Assembly: GCA_021234155.1 (NCBI GenBank)
Contig: JAJEKV010000062.1
Span: 1,074,261 to 1,138,260, forward strand
Length of the DNA stretch: 64,000 nucleotides
Reading direction: 5' to 3'
Source of the DNA: Isoetes taiwanensis
Lineage: Eukaryota > Streptophyta > Lycopodiopsida > Isoetales > Isoetaceae
Shown here: piece after piece, positions 35,280 through 45,634 of the stretch
Layout: each line of letters begins with the position of its first letter
Numbering within the stretch: the stretch's first letter is position 1
Made by a program: the position numbers and the translations under genes
Notes under the pieces: model-generated
Told to the model about the DNA's origin: nothing
Seen by the model: only the letters and a program-made list of their open reading frames with translations
The model's database searches: none

Positions 35280-36060
35280 AGGGCGCTGTCTGGAAGGACG
35301 ATCGTTTGAGGTTAAGGCATTGTGGGCCGTTGATTTGGCCACGTGGCGAGATGTGCGGCTGGAGTTGCTTGGGAGGATGAAAACATCGGTTGCGTGTGTG
35401 CCTCTGTGCCTTCTTGCCTATCCCGTTCGGGGGTCTAGCTAATCCGGCATCCCTGCGGGCAGGCGAACGCCTGCACTATTCCATCTGGATTGTGGAGGAA
35501 TTGTGTAGCTCGGTTGATGTTTTGCTTAAGAATTTTGTGAAGCCCAGTTGCGAAGTTGTTCTGAGTTAGTTGCAGATGGATATGGCTATCAACAATTTTG
35601 CTGCAAATTTGACTTCGTTCTTTTTGCTCTGAAGCTGGCGTGAGAATCGAGAGGGATTTAGCTACGGGTTTTGTGTCTGGGTTCTGCTTGCACCTCCTGG
35701 AGTTTACACCATCTTTGATGAATAGGTCTATAACCATCTCTCGACGAATCAATTGCTCAAAATTTTCCTAGGGTTTTGCTCAGGGGCACGTTTTTTACAA
35801 ATCCGATGCCATTTATCTATCGTCAGTGGGACTTGCTTCTGCAGTAAATTACTCTATTCCTACTGAATATGGCAGTTTTATGACGATTAGAATGGCTGAT
35901 ATCTTCGGCAAATGCAAATGTGAGTGAAGGTTAGTTGGGTTTTGCATTCTAGGTTGTTTGGTTTATGTTGACAAAGGCATCCCAATCTATATTCCATCGG
36001 TTTGTAGTCCACTAAGTTCTCTTGGTGTAGTTATTGTGATACTCCAGCATGATCTTGTTT
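35280..36060. other. Mixed region, no gene assigned
   Basis: A GC-richer beginning (35280-35480) grades into AT-rich DNA. A minus-strand open frame at 35752-35435 (105 residues) has no motif that I recognise and no clear splice or start context. On the plus strand, tttttag before gtatggatctaaatgctg at 36066 resembles an acceptor, followed by a short frame MDLNAGTDGSKGKPMV. Confidence 0.3.
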
Positions 36061-36114
36061 TTAGGTATGGATCTAAATGCTGGTACTGATGGCAGCAAGG
36101 GCAAGCCTATGGTT

Positions 36115-36840
36115 TAGAAATGAATTCGAGAAGCATTGATGATGCACGGCCATTTACAGATATGTTGTGGTGTACATGAATTTATTCGGATAGAATTATC
36201 GGAATATGGCCACAATGAAGTGAGGAAGAATTGGCTAGATCCGGATGTATGATATCTAGAAAGGCTGTTAATGCGAAATGCAGCAGTCGTGGGCATGCAT
36301 ATGGTACTGCATTGGTTATACAAGAAAGTCATGGAGCTATGATCAATGAGACTAGATAAGAACGTTGCAACAAGAATCGAGCTAATCAGGTTTGGAAGAA
36401 TTGATTCCAAATAAAAGCAACAATAATGTAAAATAGATGCATGAATTCAGTTTAAAATGCATGAAATATACGATTCAATAGGATATTTTACATGAAATCG
36501 GTCATATTCAATAAATGCTGTGGGGATGCATCTATTTGCTACAGGTTTCCTGCTTCTAATATGCCAGAGGCCTATGGGTGCACTGTTAATGCGAAATGCA
36601 GCAGTCTTGGGCATACATATGATACTGCATTGGATATACAAGAAAGTCATGGAGTTATGATCAGTGAGATTATACAAGAACACTGCAACAAGAATCGAGC
36701 CATTGGTCAGATCCTTGGTGGGGCAAGCTCTGGTGTGAAATTAGTTGAGCAATCTGATACATGCATGGAGCAAGCTGGAGGCAGCACCAGAATGGAAGCC
36801 ATGGAGAAATATTTCTATCTCCAACGAACTCTTAAGGTTT
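36115..36840 (+). pseudogene. Duplicated exon-like blocks, unknown protein
   Basis: Two diverged copies of one block lie at about 36265-36395 and 36585-36715 (gttaatgcgaaatgcagcag, ggcatgcatatggtactgca, caagaaagtcatggag, gcaacaagaatcgagc). The second copy is open from a CTACAG acceptor near 36545 to a donor-like AAG/GTTTGA near 36838. It reads MPEAYGCTVNAKCSSLGHTY then ESHGVMISEIIQEHCNKN and GGASSGVKLVEQSDTCMEQA. The first copy is broken by stops. I do not recognise the protein; one intact and one decayed exon of the same gene or family is the simplest reading. Confidence 0.3.
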
Positions 36841-36849
36841 GAGGCATTT

Positions 36850-38735
36850 TTTTCAATTTTGAGTTTGGACAGTAATAGATATGACTATGGAAGATGGTTT
36901 ATGAGTTCTTTGTAAATTTGCTTGAAAATTATTTGCTAGTATTATATATAAATGGACTTAGTATGGACTGATTCATGCATTGGGCTAGTAAATTTTCCTG
37001 AATAATCTTGAAGATCAGATTTCTTTAGGCCTTTGTCTGAATATGAATGGCCATGGAACTGCATCTGCATCAGTTAGAATCAGTAAGTGTCACTGGTAAG
37101 TATTCGAGACTGCATGTGGCAAAATGTTTACCACATCTGGAGTGAAGATCATGATAAAAGCTTTAATCAGTGAGGCAAACATATAATAATGGATAAGCGA
37201 TTTTTTAAGCGGTTCTTGATGATATTAAGTAGCATGTGTGACCATGCAAGCACTGTTTTACAAGCATGCAGACTGTTTTGGCATATGGATGCTTGAGACA
37301 ATACTTTGCTTTTGTGAATAGTACAGATATGTGCAGACGCGCTATTGTAAATCTATCCTGCATTCATGATATTGCATATAGCTAAGAATATGTTTTTCTT
37401 AACTCTAAGGCTTAAAGTATGGTTTCTTAGACGGGTGCAGCAATTTGCATAATGATTAAGGCGTATGCAGAATATATGGCCGCTGCATGGTAGATTTCTG
37501 CATGGTAGAAATCAACAAGCCTCGGGATGGTGGGAAAAAGATGTTGGTCCTTTGAGTAATAATTGCTAGGCTCCATTGGGTAATATTTGCTTTGTTTCTG
37601 ATTATTAACAGCGACATAAGGATGTTCTTGAGTGCACGGCATTTTTTGCAAAAAAAGTGGAGCCAGTAGATGTACATGAGAAATAAACAAAATGCATATT
37701 AAACAGTTTATGTCCTTTTTGCATTTGGTTAGATCTGAGCATTTGGAGATATTTAAGCCCATTCATAATTGCTTGGGCATGTAGTTATGCATTTACAATT
37801 GAATAGCTATAAAAATTGGAGAAGTCTTCTTAGTGACTAGGTCTAGATGCTATAAGGAGTATTAGATTACCGTGGCTTTAATTCATTTATGTTGGAGAAA
37901 CATAAAGGCTGCTGCATGGTAGCTGGTCTATCGATGGCAGCGTCAGAATTATTGGCTGATATTTATTGCTCTTAAGCATTCCATACTGATTCTAAAGGGC
38001 TCTTAAATGTGAAGCTTACGAGACACAAATGAGGGCAGTTTGGAAAAAAGGCTGCTGCATGAAAATTTGGTTTCTGACCTTTCTTCCAGTGAAAATTTAT
38101 GACTAAAATAGACATCTCTTGCATGCCTTTTATTAGGAAAGAGGCCTCCAGACCTCGTTGTGTATGCTTAAGTCTTTGTTTTTTAGCATGCATGCTAATC
38201 TAATGGCTGCATGTGAGTTAAGTGTGTTGGCCAGAGTAAGGCAACATGCTTTGATGGATGAATAAACCTAGCTATTATGTTTATGATTACATGCAAGGTG
38301 AAGGGCGAAAAGCTCAAGAAATCTAAAGCTTACCTGTTAGTGACTTAGGCTCTTACCCTTCTTAGGCTAACTGTCCTCTGGTTTCACTACAGGTAACGGG
38401 ATTTCTTGCTCCTCTGTGTGTTTTCCATTTATTCAAGTTGGAAAAGCTACAAGACAAGATGACATCAAAGATACAATTTTAACAAGTTTGTTGAGCTCTA
38501 CGGTGCTGATTTGAAATATCAGGAACAATTCTGAACTTTATTTTTATGATTATGTTGTTCTAGAATCAATTATGAACTCTTTTGAAGGTAAAAATGACGT
38601 ATTGTACAAGAAAATGAATTAAATTGACAAAAGAAAACTGTTGTCTATTATAGAACGTGGTAGATTCTTTTGCTTTGATAAATATTAACCATTTTTAAGG
38701 CTTAAGTCAAATTTGCACCTGTTTTGGCTTAAGGC
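36850..38735. other. AT-rich stretch without recognised genes
   Basis: The phrase ggctgctgcatg recurs (37460-37505, 37905-37920, 38048-38060), hinting at an old repeat family. No coding frame or element was identified. Confidence 0.35.
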
Positions 38736-38738
38736 TGC

Positions 38739-39094
38739 AAAACCATTACACACCTTAAAACCCTTAAACCCCTTTTTGTTTGGGTGTATATTCACACGGG
38801 GGGTGACTCCGGGCAACGAGAGCTGTTAAACAGGCATATTCACCCATTATTCCTTAATCTACACCGTCCACAAAATTCCTCGTTTATGGGGTATGGATGT
38901 ATAGAAATTATGATACTGTATAACAAGATTTGAAAAATACTATAAGATTTCAGGTAACATACTATATGGTGTTGATTTTGTAATGCATAAAACATAATTA
39001 TAGGGGCTCTCGTTTGTTCAAGTCACCCCCATGTGAATATACACCCAAACAAAAAAAAGGGTTTAAGGGTTTTAAGGTGTGTAATGTAATGGTT
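38739..39094. mobile_element. MITE-like element with ~85-bp inverted repeats
   Basis: The left arm 38739-38824 (aaaccattacacaccttaaa, acccttaaacccctttttgt, ttgggtgtatattcacacgg, gggtgactcc) is the reverse complement, with small differences, of the right arm 39004-39094 (cacccccatgtgaatataca, cccaaacaaaaaaaagggtt, taagggttttaaggtgtgta). The 180 bp between arms is AT-rich and non-coding. The total length of about 355 bp is typical of a non-autonomous DNA transposon. The outermost bases and a target duplication could not be fixed. Confidence 0.75.
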
Positions 39095-39269
39095 TGTATT
39101 ATAACTTTAAAATTTTTTGCCCTTCTGGGCAAAAAAAACAAACATTATATCATACTTGGAAGAAGAGCACTTAAACCATGTGCTTTGCGATGGGTGATAT
39201 GTTGTCGTATATTTAAAAAATGCCATCTTGGATACATATGTTATGGGGAATAATCAAACATCTCCACAA

Positions 39270-40740
39270 GTAAATAGAGTTAAGATTTGCCTTGCATAGG
39301 GTGTTATAGAATTGCAAGGCAACTTAAATGGATGGGCATAAACTCAAATGAACATAAATACTTGAGCACTTCAACTTCGAATAAGCACAACTTTTACAAG
39401 AACTCGGGGGGTATTCTATGTTCCAATAAGGCCCCATTGCAAAAAATCACTTGTATTTCTTGCTTCATAGCCTTGGGCCCATATGTATCTCAACGATTGT
39501 AACGATCTAACTGTGGGTCGCAATTCCACCTCGCAATAGGACAATCCCCGAGTTCAAGCTTCCTAAGCCCCAACCCCTCATTATTCTCTCCAACACGACC
39601 CAAAAGAAGCCACCTAATCTTTCCACCATATCTGCCAATGTGGGCTAAACTTCATTTGTAAGTCCACCATGGCGTATATAAATAGCCAAACGAACCATAT
39701 TTGAACATCCCTCTAGCAAATTCTTCACGCCATCATCAAATGAAGGTGTGGTTCTCATGTCACCGAATGCGATAATGCTTGGCCGGTGATATTTGATGCA
39801 TAAATTGCAACGGATCAAAACATCCGCAGCTTTGAGCCGCATAAAGTAGCCCCCAATGTGATACAAAACCATGCCGGTGCTCTAAATTTTCAACTGAAGG
39901 CTCCTAAGCTTTTACAATGGTTGCCAAGCACTTCAAGTCCTCGCATCTCCAATGATGTTTCGCACCTATATAGAAACATGAAATGAGAAACGTAATTAAC
40001 TGAGGTATCTCATGCGTTGAAATAATCGCTATATGAAGCATATCATTAGACCCCGTAATTAGATGAAATCCAAATCTTCTTGAAGCAAATGTTGATTTTT
40101 CACGAGATTCTACCACATAATATGAGAAATAAAGAGTACAGATGCGATGATGCCCAAGACCGAAAAGCCGCCCGAAGCACAAATACCACAAATTTCAAGG
40201 TACAAATTTTGGAAAGACGATAATGTAGCACAAATCCGGGGAAGGTCTAAGGAATGGTGAAGCTTCTTGGAAGGCACTAAATAAGTGCTCTCTCTTTGTT
40301 GCTCGTTATCGCCAAATAGGCTAAAATCCAACTTTTAAGGGTTTCTCGCCAACCGTGCTTTTGAGCTAGAAACCTATAGACGCCCTTTCGTTGTGCTACC
40401 ATTCTTTGCGTGAGCTTTCCTTTTCTCAGAGTTGCCGAAATGCACTTCTTAAAATTGCAATCATGGCCACGAGGTCTCCCCGACATAACCTGAATCTAAG
40501 AGCTCGAGGGTTCTTCCAAAGATTTGTGCTTCCCGTGATTTTCTCGATCTTTTCCTCTCCCATGCGAAAAAATCTTGCACAACCGAGTAGAGAAATGCAC
40601 CGATGCTCTCTGAAGCCGTTTTTCCTAGTTCTTCCATCCGCCATTTGCCCGACCCATTTTCATATCCATATCCATAGTTCTATCTCGCTTCATTGCATCT
40701 CCGCAAGAGGGAGAAACTTATTAAATCTTTCTTCATGAAC
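39270..40740 (-). pseudogene. COI1-like F-box/LRR receptor pseudogene
   Basis: COI1 is the F-box leucine-rich-repeat receptor for jasmonate-type signals in SCF ubiquitin ligases. On the minus strand, fragments in several frames follow the COI1 order: VFPKF near 40215; VRNIIGDAR, overlapping in another frame with EDLKCLATIVKA, near 39950; KLRSLQLK near 39900; HGFVSHWGLLYAAQSCG near 39850; FDDGVKNLLEGCSNMVRLAI then YIRHGGLTNE near 39680; IGRYGGKIRWLLLGRVGENN near 39620; PYWNIEYPP near 39415. In plant COI1 these correspond to VRNVIGD, VSQRGL, GLTD, IGQYSPNVRWMLLGYVGE and the WNIE block. Stops and frameshifts occur throughout and no introns are needed, so this may be a processed or decayed copy. 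The N-terminal part (40300-40740) is only tentatively included. Confidence 0.65.
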
Positions 40741-40744
40741 AATG

Positions 40745-41366
40745 GAAGCAAAGGAGCAGATTCCAAGATGCGGCCAGGAAGGGAGCAAAGTGGCAAAATC
40801 CAATCCGGCAGAAATACAATGTCATTATTTCGATCTTGATTCCATTCCATACCCTAACAAATGCCGTTTTACCTTCGCCCCACCATACCCTAACCACGGC
40901 CGTATACGCCAATAGTGAAGTGGAGAAGGAAAAAATAAACTAGCAAAGTCGAATGCTAGATCTTCAAACCCAATGTTAAATCTTATTCTTGAAGCCGAAT
41001 GTCAATCTTGAAGCATGTTCGAACCTCCCAAAGATTTGTATTGCTTTCGATTCTTGCCTTCTTTCGCCTAACCCTAAAATAACCCTAAAACATGATGGCG
41101 GGGATGCTTGCATGCAAAACTCAAAATGGCAACTGAAATAAAAAGAGGGCTTTTGTTGTGAGCCCTTGGATGTTGGACCATTGAAAAAAAAAAGCTAAAT
41201 AAACAACTAAAAAATGGTGCACTCTAGATGTACGCATTAGTACATCTATTCGAATACGCCATGAAATCTTAGGAAAACCTTTGTGAAAAGTGTACAAAAA
41301 CACAAAGCAAACCCCCTGTTATTATGCTACATATTGGCTGGAAGTGGTCTTTGCAAAAGTCCATGG
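40745..41366. other. Flank between COI1 relic and LTR element
   Basis: Non-coding DNA. It includes accctaaaataaccctaaaa near 41070 and A-rich runs. Nothing else was recognised. Confidence 0.35.
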
Positions 41367-41371
41367 AAGGT

Positions 41372-43030
41372 TGTGACGTTCCAGACGATTATACCTGTCC
41401 CCGTGATCGCGATATCAGATCGCTGCCACGCCGCATTACGCCACTCGACCGACGCGGTACGCTTAACGCAGTAGCCGTGGGTAGCCCTAGGGGGCAACGT
41501 GCCAGAAATATGTGTAACTATTAATGTGCACATTTTCCAATGTACACATTAATGTGGGCACACATTTCCATGTGGTCACTTGATGCCAAGTGGGCCACAC
41601 CCATAGGTGCAATTAATGTGCACATTTTCCAATGCACATTAATGTGGGCACACATTTCCATGTGGGCACATTTTGCCACCTAGCCATTAAAGGCAAGTGG
41701 GCCCATTACCAATTATCCCACATGCCTAAAGGGGATAATTGGAAACCCTAGCCAACCCCTTGTCTATTAAGGGAGGGAAACCCTAACTTGCCCAATTTTC
41801 GTTTCTAGGGTTTTAGAACTCTGTTCTGGCTGCCTCAACAGCCAAAACCGCCTCCCAGACTCTGCCTGAGAGGTTTGCACCATTGGTTTCCCCTTGATTC
41901 GAAGCGCCAAACAGATGGTCGAAGCTCAGTCGAGGAGCCACTCAAGGATCAGGTATTTGGCCAATTAGATAGTCTAAACCCTATTTCAGTCATAGAATCA
42001 GTAGGTTTAGCCTATTAAATTGCCCATAGCAGCCTTCTAGATCTCTAGATACCAACCTCTAACTAAAGAACCTAACTTTATGATGTAGATTAGATATAGT
42101 TCTTTAGTTCCTCTGTGATGTATGTGGATGATGTATCTCTATGAACTCCTTGTATTGGGAAGGGGGGTAGAGACCTAAAGCTTGGTAGTAGATGCTCCTA
42201 GAGTAGCCTCTCTAGCACACTATAGATTCGGCCTGTGTACAAGAGCCACACCAGGTTGTGGGTGAAGGGGCCAGACTGGCTAAGAAGGAGGTTCATGTCC
42301 CGACTCCTGAAAGATCCCTCTGGTGTGTAAGGCCTACCAGGGATCATTGTGACTAGGTCTAATGGCTCACCACTGAGTGCGGGTGAGGCATGGACTCAAC
42401 ACCCGTGAAGTGGTGTACACTTTCCAAAGGGTTCACCGAATACGGGCAAAGGGCCCTCTAGTCACCTTGAGCTCCAAGATGTAGACTTCTGGAGGGAGTG
42501 ATCCCTTCCTGCCCCATCGGAACTGGGAGGATGAAGCCCAGGAATAGCCCTTCTGGCTATGCATCCGGCGGGCTACAGTCAGGTCCCGACGCTTTTCAGC
42601 CTACTCTGCAAAGTGTGCACAGGAGGGGCGGATGGAGTGGACAACCCTATGCCATGTTCATATGCCAGCCCAATCCATTGCCATGAATTCTCGCCAAGAA
42701 TGAACTCGAGACCCCCGCCGGGCCATCCCCTTGAGTCCGAGCCTTGGGTAGAACTCCCCATATGTATTGTGCTCACCTTGTTTATGCAGATGTGATGGAC
42801 CACCCCTCGAGGTGGATATGTGCTTATGTTATATACTGACATGTATGTTTACGCTTCCGCAGCTAGGTAGGCCCTGAGGGAGACGGGGTAAAATGACCCC
42901 TTCACTCTTCCCACTGGAACCAGTCACGGTCGCAGTGTTATGTGGAGGGCCCTGTATCGGCATGGAGCTGGTATGGGGGAGGAACTCCTGTTTGTATTGA
43001 GAGCACCTTATACGAGTAGGGGACGTCACA
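41372..43030 (+). repeat. 5' long terminal repeat
   Basis: It starts TGTGACGTTCC and ends GGACGTCACA, so its ends form the inverted repeat TGTGACGT/ACGTCACA. Internal landmarks shared with the 3' repeat include gtgggtagccctaggggg, atgtgggcacacatttccat, agccaaccccttgtctatta, ggaaaccctaacttgcccaa and cgcttccgcagctaggtagg. The short segment gtgggcacacatttccatgtgg is itself present twice (about 41562 and 41645). The copy lacks about 0.85 kb that the 3' repeat has after aacgcag (41471). Confidence 0.9.
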
Positions 43031-43031
43031 G

Positions 43032-43045
43032 AGGTATCAGAGCCA
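43032..43045 (+). promoter_or_regulatory. Primer-binding site (initiator tRNA-Met)
   Basis: AGGTATCAGAGCCA directly follows the 5' repeat; it matches the usual plant retroelement primer site TGGTATCAGAGCC complementary to the 3' end of initiator methionine tRNA, except for the first base. Confidence 0.8.
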
Positions 43046-43234
43046 TGTTCTTGGAGACCAAGAGCAAAGCACTGGCCATGTTCCCAGTAGTACTAACTTG
43101 ATAGGATCCTTAAACCTCGAAAAATGGGAAATTTTTTTCTCATTTTTGTAGTTTATGCTAAGCTAGTAACAGTTAAAAGGGATAAAAACGTAAGAAGACT
43201 AAAATTGGTGAGCCAACATCCAAAAAGGAGGGTG

Positions 43235-43586
43235 GTCTCACACGTCGCGCCAGGACAGGAAATGAGATTTTCATTTTCGGGCTGGGCGCAACGTGTGAGA
43301 CATTCAGCTTAAACACACCAAAAAGTTGTAAATTGCAGTAAAATAACTTGATAATTCTAAATTAGAGCTAAGAATCAGTAGAATTAGCATGTTACATGTT
43401 CAAAAAGTACAAAATTTGGTAGTGGGCCCCACCATGTCTCACACGTCGCGCCAGGACAGGAAATGACTTTTTCAAAATCGGGCTGGGCGCAACGTGTGAG
43501 ACCTTGCTTAATTAGGTGTTTTAGATGTTTTAAGCACCCCAAAAAGGTAGTTTAAAAGTTGACCTAAAATTGACACCTATAAATAG
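43235..43586 (+). promoter_or_regulatory. Internal promoter module 1: paired palindromes and TATA box
   Basis: Two copies of a 67-bp imperfect palindrome lie at 43235-43301 and 43436-43502, 201 bp apart. Each starts gtctcacacgtcgcgccagg and ends gggctgggcgcaacgtgtga+gac. A TATA box, TATAAATAG, follows at 43578-43586, 107 bp before the ATG of the histone-like frame. The leader contains ttcgccaaggcgatcttctg. The arrangement repeats upstream of the second cargo unit (45066-45519), which argues for function. Confidence 0.65.
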
Positions 43587-43684
43587 ACCTAGACCCCTCC
43601 CATTTCCGCGTTCTTCCCTTAGAAGCTTGCTCGTGTTCGCCAAGGCGATCTTCTGGCGCCTAGCTCCGATCGACGAACCAGCAA

Positions 43685-44922
43685 ATGATGGCCCGCACAA
43701 AACAAACTGCTCGGAAGCCTCGTGGGAGCGAATCCTCCAGCGCCAGCGGTTCTGGCCTTTTTCAGAGAGTCCTTCAGGAACGCCTTTTCCGGGAAGGCGA
43801 ATCTTCTTCGAGCGAAGATGCAGGATCGGATCGGAGCGACCACACTGAGATCATAGACGACGACCGACCAGACATCATGCATCAAATCCTCGAGGAGATC
43901 GCAGAGGAGGAGGGAAGGAGCAGGGAGCAAAGGGAGCAGACAGGGCAGCCAATAGCCGAGGAGCAACACCAGACTGAGACCCACATGCAGGAGGAGCAAG
44001 GGAGAGAAGAGCAGCAGCCGCCGAAGCTCACCCCGGATGAGGAAGCCGATCTTGCACGCTTCATCAGCAAGTATGAAGCCAAAGAGCCACGGAGCAGAGG
44101 ACTAAGAGTCGAAGACGACCCACCACAACCAAATGGGCCAAAGAAGAGAAAGGCCAAAGCCATCAAGGCAAAGCGGCAGAAACTTGTGAAGGTCGTGAAG
44201 CGAAGCAGGGGCCCCGCCATCAACGAACCATCAGCGAAGAGACCCCGCCTTCCACCGACGACATTCTGGACGACGACATACATCCCCAACCCGAGGGGGC
44301 GAAGCTCTTCAAAACCCCACCTGCGGAGAAGGAGGTACCCGGCAGTGGCACCCGAGGAAGATCAGGCCGGGCAGACACCGGCCCCCCACCTTTTCCAACG
44401 GGATAGGGTTAAAGCCCCGCCACCACAACGGAGGCGACGGATAGACCCGGCCAAGGTCTATCGAAGAAGATCAAGGAGCACAACGCTGCACATGGTGAAG
44501 TGGGAGGCATACAATGCCTACTATCGAGCACAGTGGTAAGAACAATCGGCGACATCCGACAAGAAGTCGACCTTGAAACCTCCGCCACCCAGCCCAAGCC
44601 TCCCCGAAAGCACCGTGGGAAGAAGCGAGCAAGAAGAAGAAGTTGAGGACGAGCTCTCAAGGAGATCCGCCACTTCCAGAAGAGTTACGGACTCTTGATC
44701 CCCCGGGCGCCGTTCCAGCGCTTAGTCCGTGAAGTCATGCAGGAATACAACACGGACATGCGAGTAACCGACAAAATGTTGCTGTGCCTATAGGAGGCAG
44801 CAGAGGCAAAGATAGTGCAGCATTTTGAAGATTCAACGGCCTGCACAGTGCACGCGAAGAGGGTTACCCTCATGAGGCAGGATATGTATCTTGCCAGGCA
44901 CATCAAGGGAGAACGCCCTTGA
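43685..44922 (+). pseudogene. Histone H3-tail / chromodomain-like / H3-fold protein carried by the retrotransposon
   Basis: The frame 43685-44539 (284 residues) starts MMARTKQTARKPRGS: residues 3-11, ARTKQTARK, equal histone H3 positions 1-9, including Lys4 and Lys9. Then come Ser/Glu-rich and Gln-rich acidic segments, a basic nuclear-targeting-like run (KKRKAKAIKAKRQKLVKVVK, about residues 157-176) and, at 252-284, a chromodomain-like end (DPAKVYRRR, LHMVKWEAYNAYYRAQW). After a frameshift near 44530 the downstream frame reads [76 protein letters not shown]. This is the H3 histone fold from the alphaN helix to the C-terminus. [14 protein letters not shown] and VTLMR resemble centromeric CENH3; the loop 1 length and GER ending resemble canonical H3. 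Defects: frameshift, a TGA near 44643 and TAG at 44791. H3 identity is firm; the role is inferred. Confidence 0.8.
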
Positions 44923-45065
44923 AACCTTTTTGTAAATAATGAACATTTTTTAATATAAAGAATTTTTGTGTAGATAAAGCGTCAAATCTTGTTTAAATAA
45001 GTTAAGATATTGATTTCTAGCTTTTGTTTCAGTTAAATTGGAGCTTTGAGCAAAATAGAGACGAT

Positions 45066-45519
45066 GTCTCACACGTCGCGCCAGGACAGAAAATGAGAAT
45101 CTCATTTTCGGGCTGGGCGCAACGTGTGAGACCATGCCCAAAAGTGCCCAAAACAGCTCCAAATCGACCAAATAAGGGGTCAATTCTGCCTAACTCGACG
45201 AGTTTAGTGGAATTACAGCCTTAGATCACCCAAATTGAGTAGGTCTAGCCCAATTAGGACCCATGTCTCACACGCCGCCAGCCAGACGTAAAATGAGATT
45301 CTCAAAATCGGTCGGCGCAAACGGTGAGACCTCGCACCATTTTCTTCACCAAATGATCTCCAGCTTTGCAATAGGTTCATTAGTTGTTCTTAGCATGCTT
45401 TAAACCAAAAATTAGCCTCCAAACACTCAATTGCACCTCCTAATAGGTCGGTCGAATCGCCAACTCCAAGGAATTCTAGGTCATCCAAAAATTAGGGTTT
45501 TCCACTTTTCTATAAATAG
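45066..45519 (+). promoter_or_regulatory. Internal promoter module 2: paired palindromes and TATA box
   Basis: A second pair of the same imperfect palindromes lies at 45066-45132 and 45265-45330 (199 bp apart; the second is more diverged, cacgccgccagccagacg). A TATA box, TATAAATAG, follows at 45511-45519, 116 bp after which the next cargo frame starts. The leader contains ctcgcttaggcgatcttcca, related to the module 1 leader. Between the modules and the first gene lies 44923-45065, AT-rich, likely the 3' region of the histone-like gene. Confidence 0.65.
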
Positions 45520-45634
45520 ATCCATCATTTTTCATTTGGCACCCCGCAAGTTTGCTCTCCACTCGCTTAGGCGATCTTCCAGCCCCCCGAGGCGCTTCTA
45601 CATCCGGCCTGTTACTCCCTTCTTCGCTAGATCA

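Noticed and set aside
35435..35752. 105-residue minus-strand frame as a gene
   Set aside because: No motif, no usable start or splice context, and amino-acid make-up near that expected by chance.
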